64,000 nucleotides of DNA, taken from NCBI RefSeq assembly GCF_040412425.1, contig NC_089753.1, positions 34,868,413-34,932,412 of the forward strand. The letters run 5' to 3'. The position numbers and the translations under genes are program-made. Below are positions 48,601 to 60,879 of the stretch, in pieces. The notes below the pieces were generated by a model. That model did no database searches. It was given only the letters and a program-made list of their open reading frames with translations, and was not told where the DNA came from. The stretch comes from Macrobrachium rosenbergii (lineage: Eukaryota; Arthropoda; Malacostraca; Decapoda; Palaemonidae). Numbering within the stretch: the stretch's first letter is position 1; each line of letters starts with the position of its first letter.

Positions 48601-51600
48601 GGCCACCTGGTGGGAAACCAGTAATTACAGAGACAGTCCTAGCGGGTTAGCCAAGCGTTATTTATTTATTAATTTTTTTTTGTATGCCAGTAGAAGAAGA
48701 AGAAGTTGCACTTAATGACACGAAGATATAAGCTAGCTTTAACAGCAGTTAAGTACTGTAACCAAATAATTAATTTATCATGAAAATTATCATTACAGAA
48801 TTTTGATACTTACCTACTGTTAAAGAAGACCCCCACCCAGCCTCCCCACAACTTAGTGGGCTGTCAAGGAGAATTCTGACGAGCTAAAACACTCGAAACA
48901 CACCTGTTGGAGAACAGGTGTACTAGATAGCCATCCTGGTCGCCATTTGATCTTTTGTTTGAATGCAGACTCGCCTGCCGATGTGGAGATATAAGCTATC
49001 TTTAACAGTAGGAAAGTATCCAATTAATAAATTTTATTATGAAAATTTATGCACAGTATGTTTGCATACATAGGGAAAATGAGATAATATACTTAAAAAT
49101 TGCTACTTTAGATAAGTATTCTTCTTGAGTCTTGAATTGTTAATAAAGCTATCTAATTAATGTATAATAATGTTTTAACATGATTATTTGTAATGTGCAC
49201 AAATTCAAAACTTTAGTATTTTTTGGAGATTAACTGATGAACGTGTTTTACAGGTCTGTTACTGTTAAATTCAACATATACTACAGTACTGTACAATAAA
49301 AGAAAGCTACAATAGAAGATAGTACAGTAATATGACCCACCTTTTGGAGCATGTTGCAAACCATGAAAGTTTTCAGTTGCATCTGTAAATGGTGAGTTCG
49401 AAGTAATGACATCAGACCCACTACAAATTCTAAAGTTTGTCAGGTCAGTCCCCAAAATCTTTGAAAGCACTTTTTATAATTTGATTTTTATCAGTGGAAT
49501 GATTTCAGTTCTCAGCTTTAAAAAGTTTGTAGAAATTTTGACAATTTTATTTGTATGTTGTGCAGTGCATTATGCTAATTAGTCTTAATATAAACCCATT
49601 ACATTATATTAAAGTGTTGGTTTCTTCCTGTTTGGATGACTTAGGTTAGGGTAACCTTCATAATGTGGGTTTAATTGTACAGATAGTTGGAATGAAAATC
49701 AGTAATATTCTGATTTATCTTAATGCTTATAAAATTTGCAGTCTTTTATGAAGCCTATTACTGTATCAGTAATTTGTTCACCTCAGTTCTGTAGTTTTCC
49801 AAGCCAGTTTTAGTGTCGTTGAATCTTTAAGTGCTTTATGTCAGCCTCCTAGGTCATGTATGTGTGTGTTTATGGTACTGTACTATGTCACCCTACTGGA
49901 CTCTTGGTTTATGACCTAATAGAGGAAGTTGTGGATGTACAATCCAATATGCACTGTAGGTCACATGCATGAGTGCGCATTGTACTTTGTGAGCCTGTGA
50001 GAGGTGAAGTTTCTAGTCGCTGTCTTGAGAGAGATTTATTTGTTCCTATGGGAATAAAAGCCGTCGCCTTCTATATTAGGAGTATCTTTCAGTACGAGAT
50101 GGAAACTGGTCAGAACTTTGTAACAAGGTGATTAACAGTCTTCAGTGGAGAATGTTTTGCTGCAAGGTGATTTAGTGCTAATTGAACGTGAAGTAATGAG
50201 TGTAGTCCTTATGAATGCCATTCCAGGATTTTCAATAACATGTAATTAACTTAAAAACACTGTTTATGCTAATCTTAAGAAATAGTTTGTATGATTCTAC
50301 TTATTTTCTTACTGTATTGCGCAGTTGCAGAGTAGGTGACATTTTCTTGAAAGTTTTTGTGAAGTTTTGAATTTGTAGGTAACTTTCAACTTGAGGGAAT
50401 AGATTACCAGTACATACAGTATATCTCAATTATATATGCTCAACATGTCTCGATGAAAAATCAGCAGCCAAAAATTTTAAGATTTTATTTTGATTGCAGT
50501 TGTTCAAAACATTGGTGACTGTTTGCAGCCAACATTTTGAAGATTTATTTTTGATTGCTGTTGTTTAAAACGTAAGTGATTGCATGAGTTAAATGTACAG
50601 TAAAAGGTTTTGTAATTCATATAGCAACCAAATCTTCAATATGTATAAAAAAAAAAAAACTTTTATCTCTTAATACTAAAGTACCACATTTTACTTCAGG
50701 CTGAGAACTGAATTTGAAATGAAATACCTTTTTAAGGAATCCTTTGAGGGGAAGGTTACTTTTCTGATTTTAAAGGTAAGGTTCTTTAAAAATTAAAAAT
50801 GTTATTGTGGTGCATGAAAGTTTGGGCTTTTAGAAGATGATGGTATTAATTCTTTAGAGTTTATTAAGCAGTATAATTTTCAAATTAACAAATTATAAGT
50901 TATTAATGTGTATAAAATAAGTTTTTGAGAAATTGCTTTTGAGTTCAGTTACTAAATCAGTAGATTTCTTGGAGCTTTTACAATGGTAAGGACTTGAATT
51001 TCCATTGTTAGGACACTTGAGACAGCTTATTTTATTGTTCCAACAGATACAGTCAGATTATGGTCTCTTGCATATCTTCAAAATAATATTACTTTAAATG
51101 CCCTTCCTTCAAGACTCTTAGGCCCTTGTCGCAGGCATTGTACATCAAACATAAATTACCTAAATCTAACGTGCATTATTAAGGTCTTTGCAGTTGCTGT
51201 AAAGTGACTTGGACATTTTTGCATTTTCCATTTCACTTTCTCCTTATTGTTATATCATGATCATCCATGAATCCATTGTTGCATCATATATGATTGTGAT
51301 ACCTAATGATCTTCGTTTATTTCAACAGCAGGTTTGGAACAGACAGCTCGACATGATTCCTTCTATGGTATCAGAGAAAGAGCTATTATAGACTACAGGT
51401 TTTGGTATACTTTAATAATTCTGCAACATTTCATCATTACAGTCATGTAAGTGTGTGTTAAATTAATGATTGTAAAGTAATAATACTGTAGTTCTTAGCA
51501 CACATGTATATTAGTTATTTAGTATATCTTGATATGTACCACAAATATATCCTGTAGTGTGTATACTAGTGAATCACTTTTATATTCTTGAAGTTTAATA

Positions 51601-54600
51601 GTAAGCTTGAAATGAAGTGTTCTAAGGTATTTATCTTGTTAATATTTTGATTGTGACTTGAAGTTTGATTTTGGCTGTTGAATCTTGAGGCCCAGAGGCT
51701 TAGTTCTTGAATGATGTAGAAGAGTCTTTGATCCATGTTATTACCTTTGGCAAAATAGGCTTGTAGGCATACCCACTGTTTAATTTGAATGGGTTGAGAG
51801 TTAGATGTAACGTATATGAATGGGTAAGAGAGACTTGATAATAACAAAAATAGTATGTAGTAATGATCAGAGAAGTAGAGTTGTGAGACCTTACCTATGG
51901 TTATCATTATTTAAAATTAGATGGCAAGTTGAAGGTCCACCTTTTTTTAATTATTATTTTGGTATGCCAGAATTTCCAGGAATTCAGGATACAGTATTAG
52001 GTTGAATAAGGCCTATCAGTTTTAAGAGGGTTGTCATATCAAGTATTCCATGTGACTAAGGTTGTAATGAACATTTGGCTAAAGATTATAGACTGAAATT
52101 GAAACTGAAAGTTTGTTTAAACTGTTGAAGAGGTGTGATATCACATTGTGTTGCACACACTAAAGCCCTGTGTTCTTTTGTTGAAATTTAAGGTTTTTGC
52201 GTAATTGTAGCATGCACTAGTTATACAAACTGCCTTACCTGGACTCGAATACTGATGCAAATTGAAAACTACAGTATAGTGAGACAGGTGTTTTACTAAA
52301 CATTAGGAAAAATTACCTAATTGTGTTGATTTTACAGAAACTAAACACATTGCAATCAAATATTTAGGATAAGAACTAAGAAGAAGCAAAACAATTGCCG
52401 TTGGAAATTATTAGTTTATAGACTCGCTTTACAGTAGTTCTTAGAATAGTCTTTGCAAGAAAGATAGTGTGTTAAAGTAATCTGTGGTATTTTATGCATA
52501 AATTATATAGTCAAGAAAATGCTGTAAGTCTTTGAATCCTGGAAGGTTGAAGTTCTGTTTGACTGAAATTTTACCAGATTTGGGGGAAATTATTGAAACT
52601 TTAAACAAGGTTATAATCAGGCCCAGTAGTAGTTTTTTTTTTTTCCTCTGTACCATAAGCCTTTTCCTCTGAGAGGGAGTTGACCTAAGTAGCGGCAAGT
52701 ATGATCAGGATTTTGCAGACTCTTGGGTAGTGCGTGGTTCATTCCAAACTCTTGATGTATGTATGTATGATCCCTGGATTGTGTGCCCGCAGACAGAAGG
52801 TTCACATGTGAAAGGTACTACGTCCACAATAGCGTATCATGACAATCTTGCATTGCGTGTACTCCTGCAGAAAAGGCTAAGGTTTTTATGCCTTGGAAAA
52901 GTACAAATTGCTTACAAAATTTGTCAAGTTAGATTTATTTTGTGGAATTTCTTTGTGTTAATCAGCATAGTATGGGATATTTTGTGGAATATAACCTTTT
53001 AGGTATTACTGTTTGTAGAATACACAAATGACTCCTGATAGTTTTGCTCAGAAAGTCTTATAGACAGTTCAACCAACTTCCATCATAACAGGGACTTGAA
53101 GACCAGCTTCTCATATACTACTCATAACTTAACCAATATGTAGTTTGTATCAGTTTCTAATTTATGTCGGATTTCTTGTGAATTAAATTTTTAATAGGTG
53201 CTAGGTCTTATATCATTTTATATTACATAAGCATATGCAGTTGTACTCTGGAACTCTGATAATTTACAGGTTTTTGTTTTTAATACAGGAGTGATTTCAG
53301 TGTCTTTAGTACTATATACATGTTCACATTTTAGTGCAAGAAACATTTAAAGAATTTGTTTATTTTATCTGAAATTTAATAACATAAAGAACTTAGAGAT
53401 TAAATATTTGCTTGAATTTGTGCAGAACTTGCCATAGAAGTAGTGCATCCTGCTGAACATTAAACATGAAATGATTAAAAGTAAGTATTGTAAGTACGTC
53501 TGAATATCTTGTCAGAAACACCATTATTATGGCTCCTTGGTATATTTCAAGACACTGTTGAAATTTGAAGATTCCTAATTGGTAGTGTTAATATAAAGGA
53601 GGGTTTGTATTGTTGGCAGTAGTATTGCAGATAAATTATTAATGATTAATTTTGAAGTGTTATATTAAGGGGAGTTTGGCATTACTATTTTAGGTAAAAG
53701 AATTCTGGTGTTCATTTCTCATATTGAATGTATGACTGATGTTAATGTGGTTTTGCAGATAATGGAGTTTTAGGTAAATGAATCAATAAGTACAATAAAC
53801 TGAAATTCATTGTTGCTTCAAAGAAATGTATTGACGAATCAATAAGTACAATAAACTGAAATTCATTGTTGCTTCAAAGAAATGTATTGTTAACAGTTGT
53901 GTCTCAGGTTATGATTAAGCAAACTAAAAAAAATGCTTTTTGAAGGGAAGGTTACAAGGATATTTTTGCCAAGTGAACTGATAAGCCAACACAGTTATGA
54001 GAAGAGCTTTTTTGTCTTTATGCTGCACCCATAGGTGGTCTTTCTTGAAGGATTCAAATCGTCTTGAAAACTAGCCAGTATTTTTCACTAGAGCACTAAA
54101 GAGTTTCAAGACTTGGTATAAAAGGGAAATTCATTTCTTAATGGACATGTTGGCTAACCGAATAGTGGTTATGTGATATAACTGCTGTTATTAAACAAGT
54201 CACATTTATGCCTTGCTAGTAAGTTTTCTCACAAAGGGATTAATTTTCCTTGAAAGGTGTGAATTGCAACAATGTTTGACTAAAAGATGAACAGCAAAGT
54301 GGGAAGATCAAGAGACAGATTTAAGTAAAGGGAAGATGTTTGATAGGGGTTTTTGATGTAGGTATACTGTACTGTACTTACTCAAGAATGACTCGGTATG
54401 AAGCTGTGTTATGATAGGGTCATTTCAGGTTACAAGAGTTGTTTTTAATACTGGTGCAGTTGTCTAAAGTAAGATTTTAATGGAGTAGTTAAGTGTTGAT
54501 ATAGGACAGTCATTTCAGTCAGTGTTGTAGTATACAGTACTGTAGTACTTTTAAGAACATTTTCTGATGCTTTGGTCTATATAAACTTTAGAACTCCCAG

Positions 54601-54665
54601 TGCTGTTGTGTCTTGAACATTGGCAATTTATTTTTTGCAGGTTAAGATATAAATCAGGCTTTTGA
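45680..54665 (+). CDS. Proposed three-exon gene for a protein of about 80 residues with one membrane segment
   Basis: Exon 1 (45680-45782) starts MQVSPSRKRPFLK, is rich in Lys and Arg, and ends at a strong GTAAGTG donor in phase 1. Exon 2 (51332-51446, or from 51329 with the first AG) has a CAACAGCAG acceptor and a GTAAGTG donor in phase 2, and encodes TARHDSFYGIRERAIIDYR followed by a hydrophobic stretch, FWYTLIILQHFIITV, that fits one membrane helix. Exon 3 (54641-54665) follows a good pyrimidine-rich TTTTTTGCAG acceptor and adds MLRYKSGF and a TGA. The phases agree throughout. By the charge rule the basic N-terminal side would lie in the cytosol or organelle matrix. I do not recognise the protein. 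Exons 1 and 2 look real; exon 3 is the weakest, and the gene could continue to another exon. Confidence 0.42.
46137..46174. repeat. Perfect 16-bp inverted repeat
   Basis: TTTTGCATGAAAAACC (46137-46152) and GGTTTTTCATGCAAAA (46159-46174) flank the 6-base loop ATTTTG. There is no evidence of an RNA gene. Confidence 0.85.
46175..48723. other. Gene-free stretch (intron 1 of the small gene model)
   Basis: Scattered GGTTAGG/CTTAGGTTA motifs at 47.2-47.4 kb, but no regular array. No exon was recognised. Confidence 0.45.
48724..49055. repeat. Dispersed repeat with direct and inverted GCTxxCTTTAACAG ends
   Basis: GATATAAGCTAGCTTTAAC (near 48724) recurs as GATATAAGCTATCTTTAAC near 48984. The related block CTTACCTACTGTTAAAG (about 48809-48825) is inverted relative to them. 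A body of about 150 bp with CACCTGTTGGAGAACAGGTG, itself a small hairpin, lies between. Class unknown; it interrupts intron 1 of the small membrane-protein gene. Confidence 0.65.
53780..53891. repeat. Tandem duplication, 56-bp unit, two copies
   Basis: GAATCAATAAGTACAATAAA starts at 53780 and again at 53836. The two units look identical over their whole length, which implies a recent event. Confidence 0.92.
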
Positions 54666-54723
54666 GTTATCATACAATCCCCTTGAATTCCATTAATATA
54701 AATTTCCATAATATGTTAGGCTT

Positions 54724-55110
54724 TGCCTTTCAGGAATCTGCAACATTCAAAGCAACTGCTTCATTGGCCTTCCAAGCTGTTTCATGGTTAGACCAGTGGT
54801 CAGCGACAGTGGCAAAGGTCTCCTCCATTGCAATGGTCACCTCTGAAGACAGAGCCGCCTTTATTAGATTGTTACTGTCAGGTGGGAAAACCGTCTCTTA
54901 CTTGACCCATCTGACAGCTATATTAGCTGTTTAAGTTCTACGTCTCTGTATCTGGAGGAACAGCTAGACTCGGCTGTTGATAGGCAAAGAGCAGATGATA
55001 ATGACAGGCTAAAGGAAACAAGACATGATGGACCAGAGATGGGTTAAGGTAGGTCAGCTACTCCTCCTCCTCACCACCGTCTTGGCTACTTCCAATGTCA
55101 CCAATTCCTT
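54724..55110 (+). pseudogene. DIRS-like retroelement gag fragment, plus copy
   Basis: The frame reads AFQAVSWLDQWSATV, then LLSGGKTVSYLTHLTAIL. After a stop and a frame change comes LDSAVDRQRADDNDRL (54964-55011), followed by a proline-rich region. From memory this order (SWLD-W, LSGGK with a helix, then DRQRAxDND) fits gag-like proteins of decapod DIRS elements; no search was run. The minus-strand fragment at 56.64-58.19 kb shares FQAxxWLDxS/Q. Stops show that it is dead. Confidence 0.5.
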
Positions 55111-55311
55111 GTGGTTTTTTATTTTATTTTAACCAGACTCCAGCAGGTGCTAGAGAATTTTTCCCTTAAAATTGATGTAAAATTTCTCATTTTATGATCC
55201 ATTAGAATTTAGGAAGTTTTATTTTTACTAGATTTTTGTTTAGAAAGCCTGTTAACTAACATAAGGTTTGGAATTGTTAGTGTGTGATTGTCTTGCATTT
55301 CATGAAAAATG

Positions 55312-55580
55312 TTAGTTTGTGATTCTTTGTGAAACAAAGTTTCTTTTGATATTTTGGACTCGGGAAGTTTATTTTGAGAACGATTCTTTGATGTTTCACA
55401 AAGTTTCTTTTGATATATTTGGATTCAGGAAGTTTATTTTGAGAATTCTTTGATATTTCACAAAGTTTCTTTTGATATTTTGGATTCAGGAAGTTTACTT
55501 TCAGATATTTTGAGAATTCTTTGATATTTCACAAAGTTTCTTTGGATATTTTGGATTCAGGAAGTTTACTTTCAGAAAGT
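55312..55580. repeat. Minisatellite, 60-72-bp unit, about four copies
   Basis: TTCTTTGATATTTCACAAAG, TTTCTTTTGATAT and GGATTCAGGAAGTTTA blocks recur four times. The third unit carries an extra CAGATATTTTGAG-type insert, so unit length varies. Confidence 0.88.
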
Positions 55581-56639
55581 ATCAGATAGAAACAGCTTTC
55601 TCAAAATAAAGTCTAAACATAAATTTATATATTTTTGCATTCAGAAAGGACATTGGTTTTTCATGATTTAGAGCTTAGAAAATCTGTAGATAGTCAGTCA
55701 GTTCGCAGCATATTTAAATTTATGATGGTTTTGCCTCCAGGATGCCTGTTGACCTTAATAATTTGGAGATGTTAATTCAGTTAAAAAAAAAAAATTGTTA
55801 GTGATTTTTCTTGTCTAGAAAATGTTTTAGTAGTTTTGTTTTTCCATAAAGAGGTATTCTATGTGTGTATGTTGCCTCAAGAGTCTTCCATTTTTTCTTT
55901 TAGGAAGTCTCATAATTTATACATTTTTTCTTCCCTGGAGGTCTTTGTTTGGGAGGCTTAATTTCTAAAATGTTTAATTATTCTTAGTAGGAAGTCTATT
56001 CAGGGGTATGGTTATTGTCATTTTATACAAAAAAGTTTTATCCTAGGAGAGAGTTAGAAACTCTGAGTTCAGTTAATTCATGAGGTTTTTGGCTTGGGAG
56101 TGTGTTTTTTTGTGGACAGTTAGACATTTCAACTTGCAAAGCTTGTAATGCGAGGCGATTTTACGTAGTGTACACTGTCAGTTTTGAAGAATTTTTTGCC
56201 TTAATTTCTGTGTTAGCTTGGAATGTTTTTCCCCAGAAAGTTTATCAAGTGTTAGTGTGGGGTGGGGATTTTCTTTCCAGTAAAGTTTGTTCATTTTTTA
56301 TTGTTTTTTGGCCTCTAAAAATTTTTGTCGTAGAGGGTTTCTTGTATTTAAAAACAGATTCAGAAAGTGTTCAATTGAGTTTATTTCCAAGAAAGTGCCA
56401 TTTATGATGAGTTTTTGCCTAGAAAGTCAGTCAGTTATAGAGATTTTATCCTAATAGTACTCACAAGGATAGAGGCTTGAAAAAAGTTTTCAAGAAATTT
56501 TCAGTTTATTTGATGATGTAATCACCGTTTATAATTATTAAGTAAATGTTACTTGAACAGGAATAACGTTAAACACATTAAACACTTAATTATTTTGAAT
56601 ACAGAAATTGGTGATGACACTTGACGTAGCTAATACTTT
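55581..56639. other. Gene-free stretch between the two gag fragments
   Basis: AT-rich. AGTTTATTTTGAG-like and GGAAGTCT-like words recur loosely through 55.1-56.4 kb. The 101-codon frame at 56.1 kb has no family pattern. Confidence 0.4.
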
Positions 56640-58190
56640 TCAAAATTATTTTCCGCCAGACTGCAACAATCTAATGAAGGTGGCACCGTTCAGTGTTGCC
56701 CATAGAAGTGGAAGAGATGGTCACCAGCAGTGGCAAAGATAAGTCAAGCCATGGAGCAGCCTGGAATGCTGACGAAGTGGTTGTCTCCAAGATAGTCGCC
56801 TCTTGATGGGTGAAGGGTGGGCCCTCCGCCTTAATCTGGTCTAACGATAAGCCTGGGCCTAGATGGACCAGGTCTGGATCTACTTGCTTTGTCTGCAACC
56901 CAACTTGCCTAAAAATGTCTTATGTTGAAGAAGTGGTGGAGGGAGCAACTTTAAAGACCTACCAGAACGAAGTGAATTGTCCCTTCCAGAAATGAGGGAC
57001 TTCACTTGACTAAAAAGACTAAAAATGAAGTCAGTATGCGTAGGGCATGGCAAACCCAAAGTTGTCTTTGTCTCTTTCTTAGTTAGGCCCAAGCAGAGCT
57101 TCAGTACCCAAAGAGTAATCGAAGATGGTTGCCACAGCCTCCTCAACTGGGTTGTTATACCGACGGATGAGCTCGGCGACTTCAGCGTACGTTGTCAAAC
57201 TCTTGATTATCTGCATCTTCTTTCTCTTGGAAACAGGAATCACGATCTGGTCAGCGACCGACTCAGAAGTAGTCAAAACATCATTGTTCACCACTGGAGC
57301 ATAGGCTCGTTCAGGGACCAGGACTCTGTTGGGAGCCTGGAGATCTGAAGAACGAGAAGGAATCTTATTTTGATCCTGATCCCATCTGCGAGAACTACGA
57401 CGAGGAGATGAATACCACAGTTATGTGGCCATGCAGGGCTGCTGTTATGTGGAGAATGGTCACGGCTGTGTGATTGAGAGCGCTGATTTTGGTCTCGGTC
57501 ATGTGATTGAGAGCGCAGATCATGGTCCCATCTGGGAGACAGTGAGTGAGGATAAAAACATAGATATGAAGGTTGAGGGAGGTTACGTGGCCATGTAGGT
57601 AGGGCTCTCAATATGGAAGAGGAGATACCGCTGTGTAAATGAGGGTGAGGGCTAAGAGATCTACGAGGAGAATGGTCCTGGTCCTGAGAGCGTTCCTTCA
57701 CTATCGAATTCTTGATGGGAGCCTTATCATCTTTCTTACAGACTTGGAGATCACTTGTTGCTTGAACGGGTCGGTTAGATGAACACGAGATCCCAGCGAC
57801 CTTTTATGGAGAAGTCCGATCTGTAGATTTGGAGTTCTTAAAGGGCGCTTCTCTGGGCGTCTGTACTGAAGCACAGTACACTCGCCCAGGAACTCGGCGT
57901 GGATTGACATCTAATGCAGAAGAGACACGGCTGTGTGCAGAAGCCTTGAAGCAGATCTAGAAGCAGCAAGAATGGGTTCAACACATACGTGTTTAGACGA
58001 ACGAGGATCAGCTGTAGGAGGAGAAGAGCAAGAATCCGAAGAGGGTCTGTGAATCTTCTTGTGTGGAGGAGCTACGAAGTTTCTCTTCCTCCAACGTCTG
58101 ACAGGAATGGGTGGAACAGATGAGGAAGGTGTTGATGAAGATATAGACAAGCATGGAGATCTATGATGTCTCTTCTACAATTTCAGCAAC
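56640..58190 (-). pseudogene. DIRS-like retroelement gag fragment, minus copy
   Basis: Read on the minus strand from 58.15 kb down: a serine-rich start, then a frame with SQDQDHSPRRSLSPHPHLH and repeated RSQSHSRDHSP-type blocks (57.70-57.29 kb), then SLTTYAEVAELIRRYNNP (57.29-57.08 kb), then FQAAPWLDLSLP near 56.75 kb. The pieces lie in different frames, so the copy is decayed. The RS-rich region and the AEVxxLIRxYNNP block fit decapod DIRS gag as I recall it. A host RS-rich protein is less likely because the frame is broken. Confidence 0.5.
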
Positions 58191-58270
58191 TCAGCACGGT
58201 CAAACTTCTTCAGTAAAACACCTCTACAATTTCAGAAACTCAGCACGGTCAAACTTCTTCGGAAAAACAC
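58173..58270. repeat. Tandem duplication, about 49-bp unit, two copies
   Basis: CTACAATTTCAG(C/A)AACTCAGCACGG followed by TCAAACTTCTTC and AAAACACCTC occurs twice in a row, with about three differences. Confidence 0.9.
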
Positions 58271-60879
58271 CTCGACTGTCATATAGCTTGAATGAGAGGA
58301 AGCAGGTGTAATGCACCCTGGGATGGAAGTCAATGGAAACAACACGTTGTAAGGTGAGAGAAGCTGTTGACAGATGAGATGTACACCATGGAAACTGTAG
58401 CTCTGGAAACTGTCACGGCAGATGACACTGGGATGCGAGAAGACATGCAGTGGGACAAAAGGCTGGAAAGGGTTGGTCCCTGGTAGGCCTAATGACGCCC
58501 AGTACTCGGAGATCTTCTGCGCATCTACCCCTGAAAAGACTGTACAAGAGGGGGTAAAAAACCTTCCAAAGATGGAGCTGCCGATTTCCTCTTGTATCTC
58601 CTCTTACAAAATTCCTCCATTCCTCAGGAGACCAAATACAATACCCCTTATGTTAAGACCAAATAAAATTACATTTTTAGAATGTCACAAAAAAGACTGG
58701 AGGATGACTTGTAAAATGTAATGAAATAAATTGAATTTTGTCTAGTTTACATGTCAGTTTCCTGTAAATATCTTTTTGAAAAAGACATCTGAGAAGAATA
58801 TACATGAAAGTTCGTACTTGCTGTATAAATTGTGTAGACAGAAGTTAGAAATGCAAACTGCTGATGAACATGGTGCTAAATTAAAAGTATAACAGCTTTT
58901 TAACGAAACTGTTCCAATGCCAAGCTATCAATCAGTTCAAGTAAGATATACAACTTATACAGTATAGCTTTAAAAAGCAATAAGCTTTATTTGAAAAATA
59001 CAATATATTACTTACTAAATGTTTGTGTGCACAAAATCACAGTATGAAAAGATTTTAAGTGCCCACGGCATCTTAAGGCGTTTGAAAGTCTGTGTGATAG
59101 CTTGAAAACGTGATACTTCAACTATAATTTTGTAATTCCAATAAAGTGTAAGTAGACTAGCATAAATGCATTGTAATGAAGCTAGTTAAGCAAAGTTGAT
59201 AAGTATACAAATATGTGCCCATAACAACATTACATCAGATGACCGATTAGACAAACAGTAATCTGGTAACTGGTGTTTTACAAGTTATAATAAAATGTGT
59301 GGTATTGACAAATTTACATGGAGAAAAGTCATGAAAAGTTCATTGAAGAGAGTAATGTTAACAAAAAGTTGATAGTTACAACTAACTATTTCCGAGTTAT
59401 TATTTCTACGGAAGAATCTTGAGAGTTATGTTAGCAGCATACAGTATTTGGTTAAATTTAACATCAAGCAGCCAATGCTGTGGCAAGATTTGGTTTCTGA
59501 TGTTTGTAACACTGTTAAAAACGACTATGCGTCATTACTATGAGATCCCAAGGAATGGGGAAGTAAATTTTGCAGATATCCCTGAAAATAAAGATTTATA
59601 GATATAAATCTCCAATTTACTAATATTATATTGAATAAGTTACCCATAAGAAATCCTAAGAGACAATGAATTTGATAGATGCAACAAAGGGATTACTAAA
59701 AAAAAAAAAAAAAAAATGCACCAAAAGGAGCCTTTGGATTTGACACATTAGTTTTCTGATCTCTTCACCACAAAGCAATGGAACAGATGACAGCTACCTA
59801 ACTGGTACAAGCTATAATAGTAAGGCGTGATTAACACTTGGTACAAAATTGACTATCAACTACCAGTGACTATTCATTGGGAAAAAAAAACCCTGGAAAA
59901 CAAGTACTATTGACAAATGGGAGAGAAAATGTAAGATAGCCAGAGATACAACTGGAAAGAACACCAGGGTCTAAAGGAAGGGGAGTCGTGACTCCCTTGT
60001 GTGACATTGCCAATCAATCACCTCTGCATAAATGAGAGAGAAAATACTTGGTTAACAGAACACATAATTAATTTAAATACAGTGGAACACCTGAGATGTA
60101 AACAAAGTGACTCTGTTTCCAAATAAATTCATTGTTCTGTGATATCAAAAGAATGATAAAACCAAGAAGAAATAAGGCATCACACGTTCAGTTAGCTTTT
60201 TCAAATGTTTCGAAAGAATAAACAAACATGGGAAGCTTTACAACAGTGTGATTCCTTTCCCCTTTCTTGACTCAAAAATATTGGTTACTTAGCGCATACA
60301 TTTTGGTCAAGTGAACAAAAATTATATATGACATATAAGTGTTTCGGCCACAAAGTAACAGAACAATGAAGGCAACACTTTGATATTTTCCTAAAATAGG
60401 GAAGGATCATCAACTGGAGGAGACTGGTATGACAAAGGGACAGTATCTGAAGATAAAACAAGATATAGAACCCCCTCTTTGAAGGGCTGACCATGAACAT
60501 GAAAATTACTATAATTATTGGTCAAAACTGGTGAATATTTATTTGGAGGAAACCTTAAAAGACCAATAAATTTGCTGGGCAAGTTTCCACAGAACAGACT
60601 ACCTGTAGGTCTATGTGAATTATGGGCTTCCAAAGAACAGACTAAATGAATGAGAATTATGGAATAAGACGAAAATAATACATTGATAATTACAAACAAG
60701 TAAGAAAAACAAGTCAAGTTGTATGATATTTTAGAGGCAGAGATAAGACCAGAGGGGGGACACTTTACAATGTCAAAAATACAGAGGCATAAGATCACTA
60801 GACCATGGTACGATGGTACGAAAATGTGGTCACTCCTGGAAAATGAAAGGCGAGGGGGAGGGCGTGGGGGAAAGAGACT
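58271..60879. other. Gene-free stretch
   Basis: No exon with family support. The right end may hold unrecognisable 5' parts of the LINE that follows. The 177-codon minus frame at 60.39-60.92 kb overlaps the LINE and shows no pattern. Confidence 0.4.

Noticed and set aside
53425..53480. Alternative third exon for the small membrane-protein gene after TTGTGCAG
   Set aside because: It is in phase and ends soon at a stop, but the acceptor tract is poorer than that at 54640; kept only as a rival to be tested.
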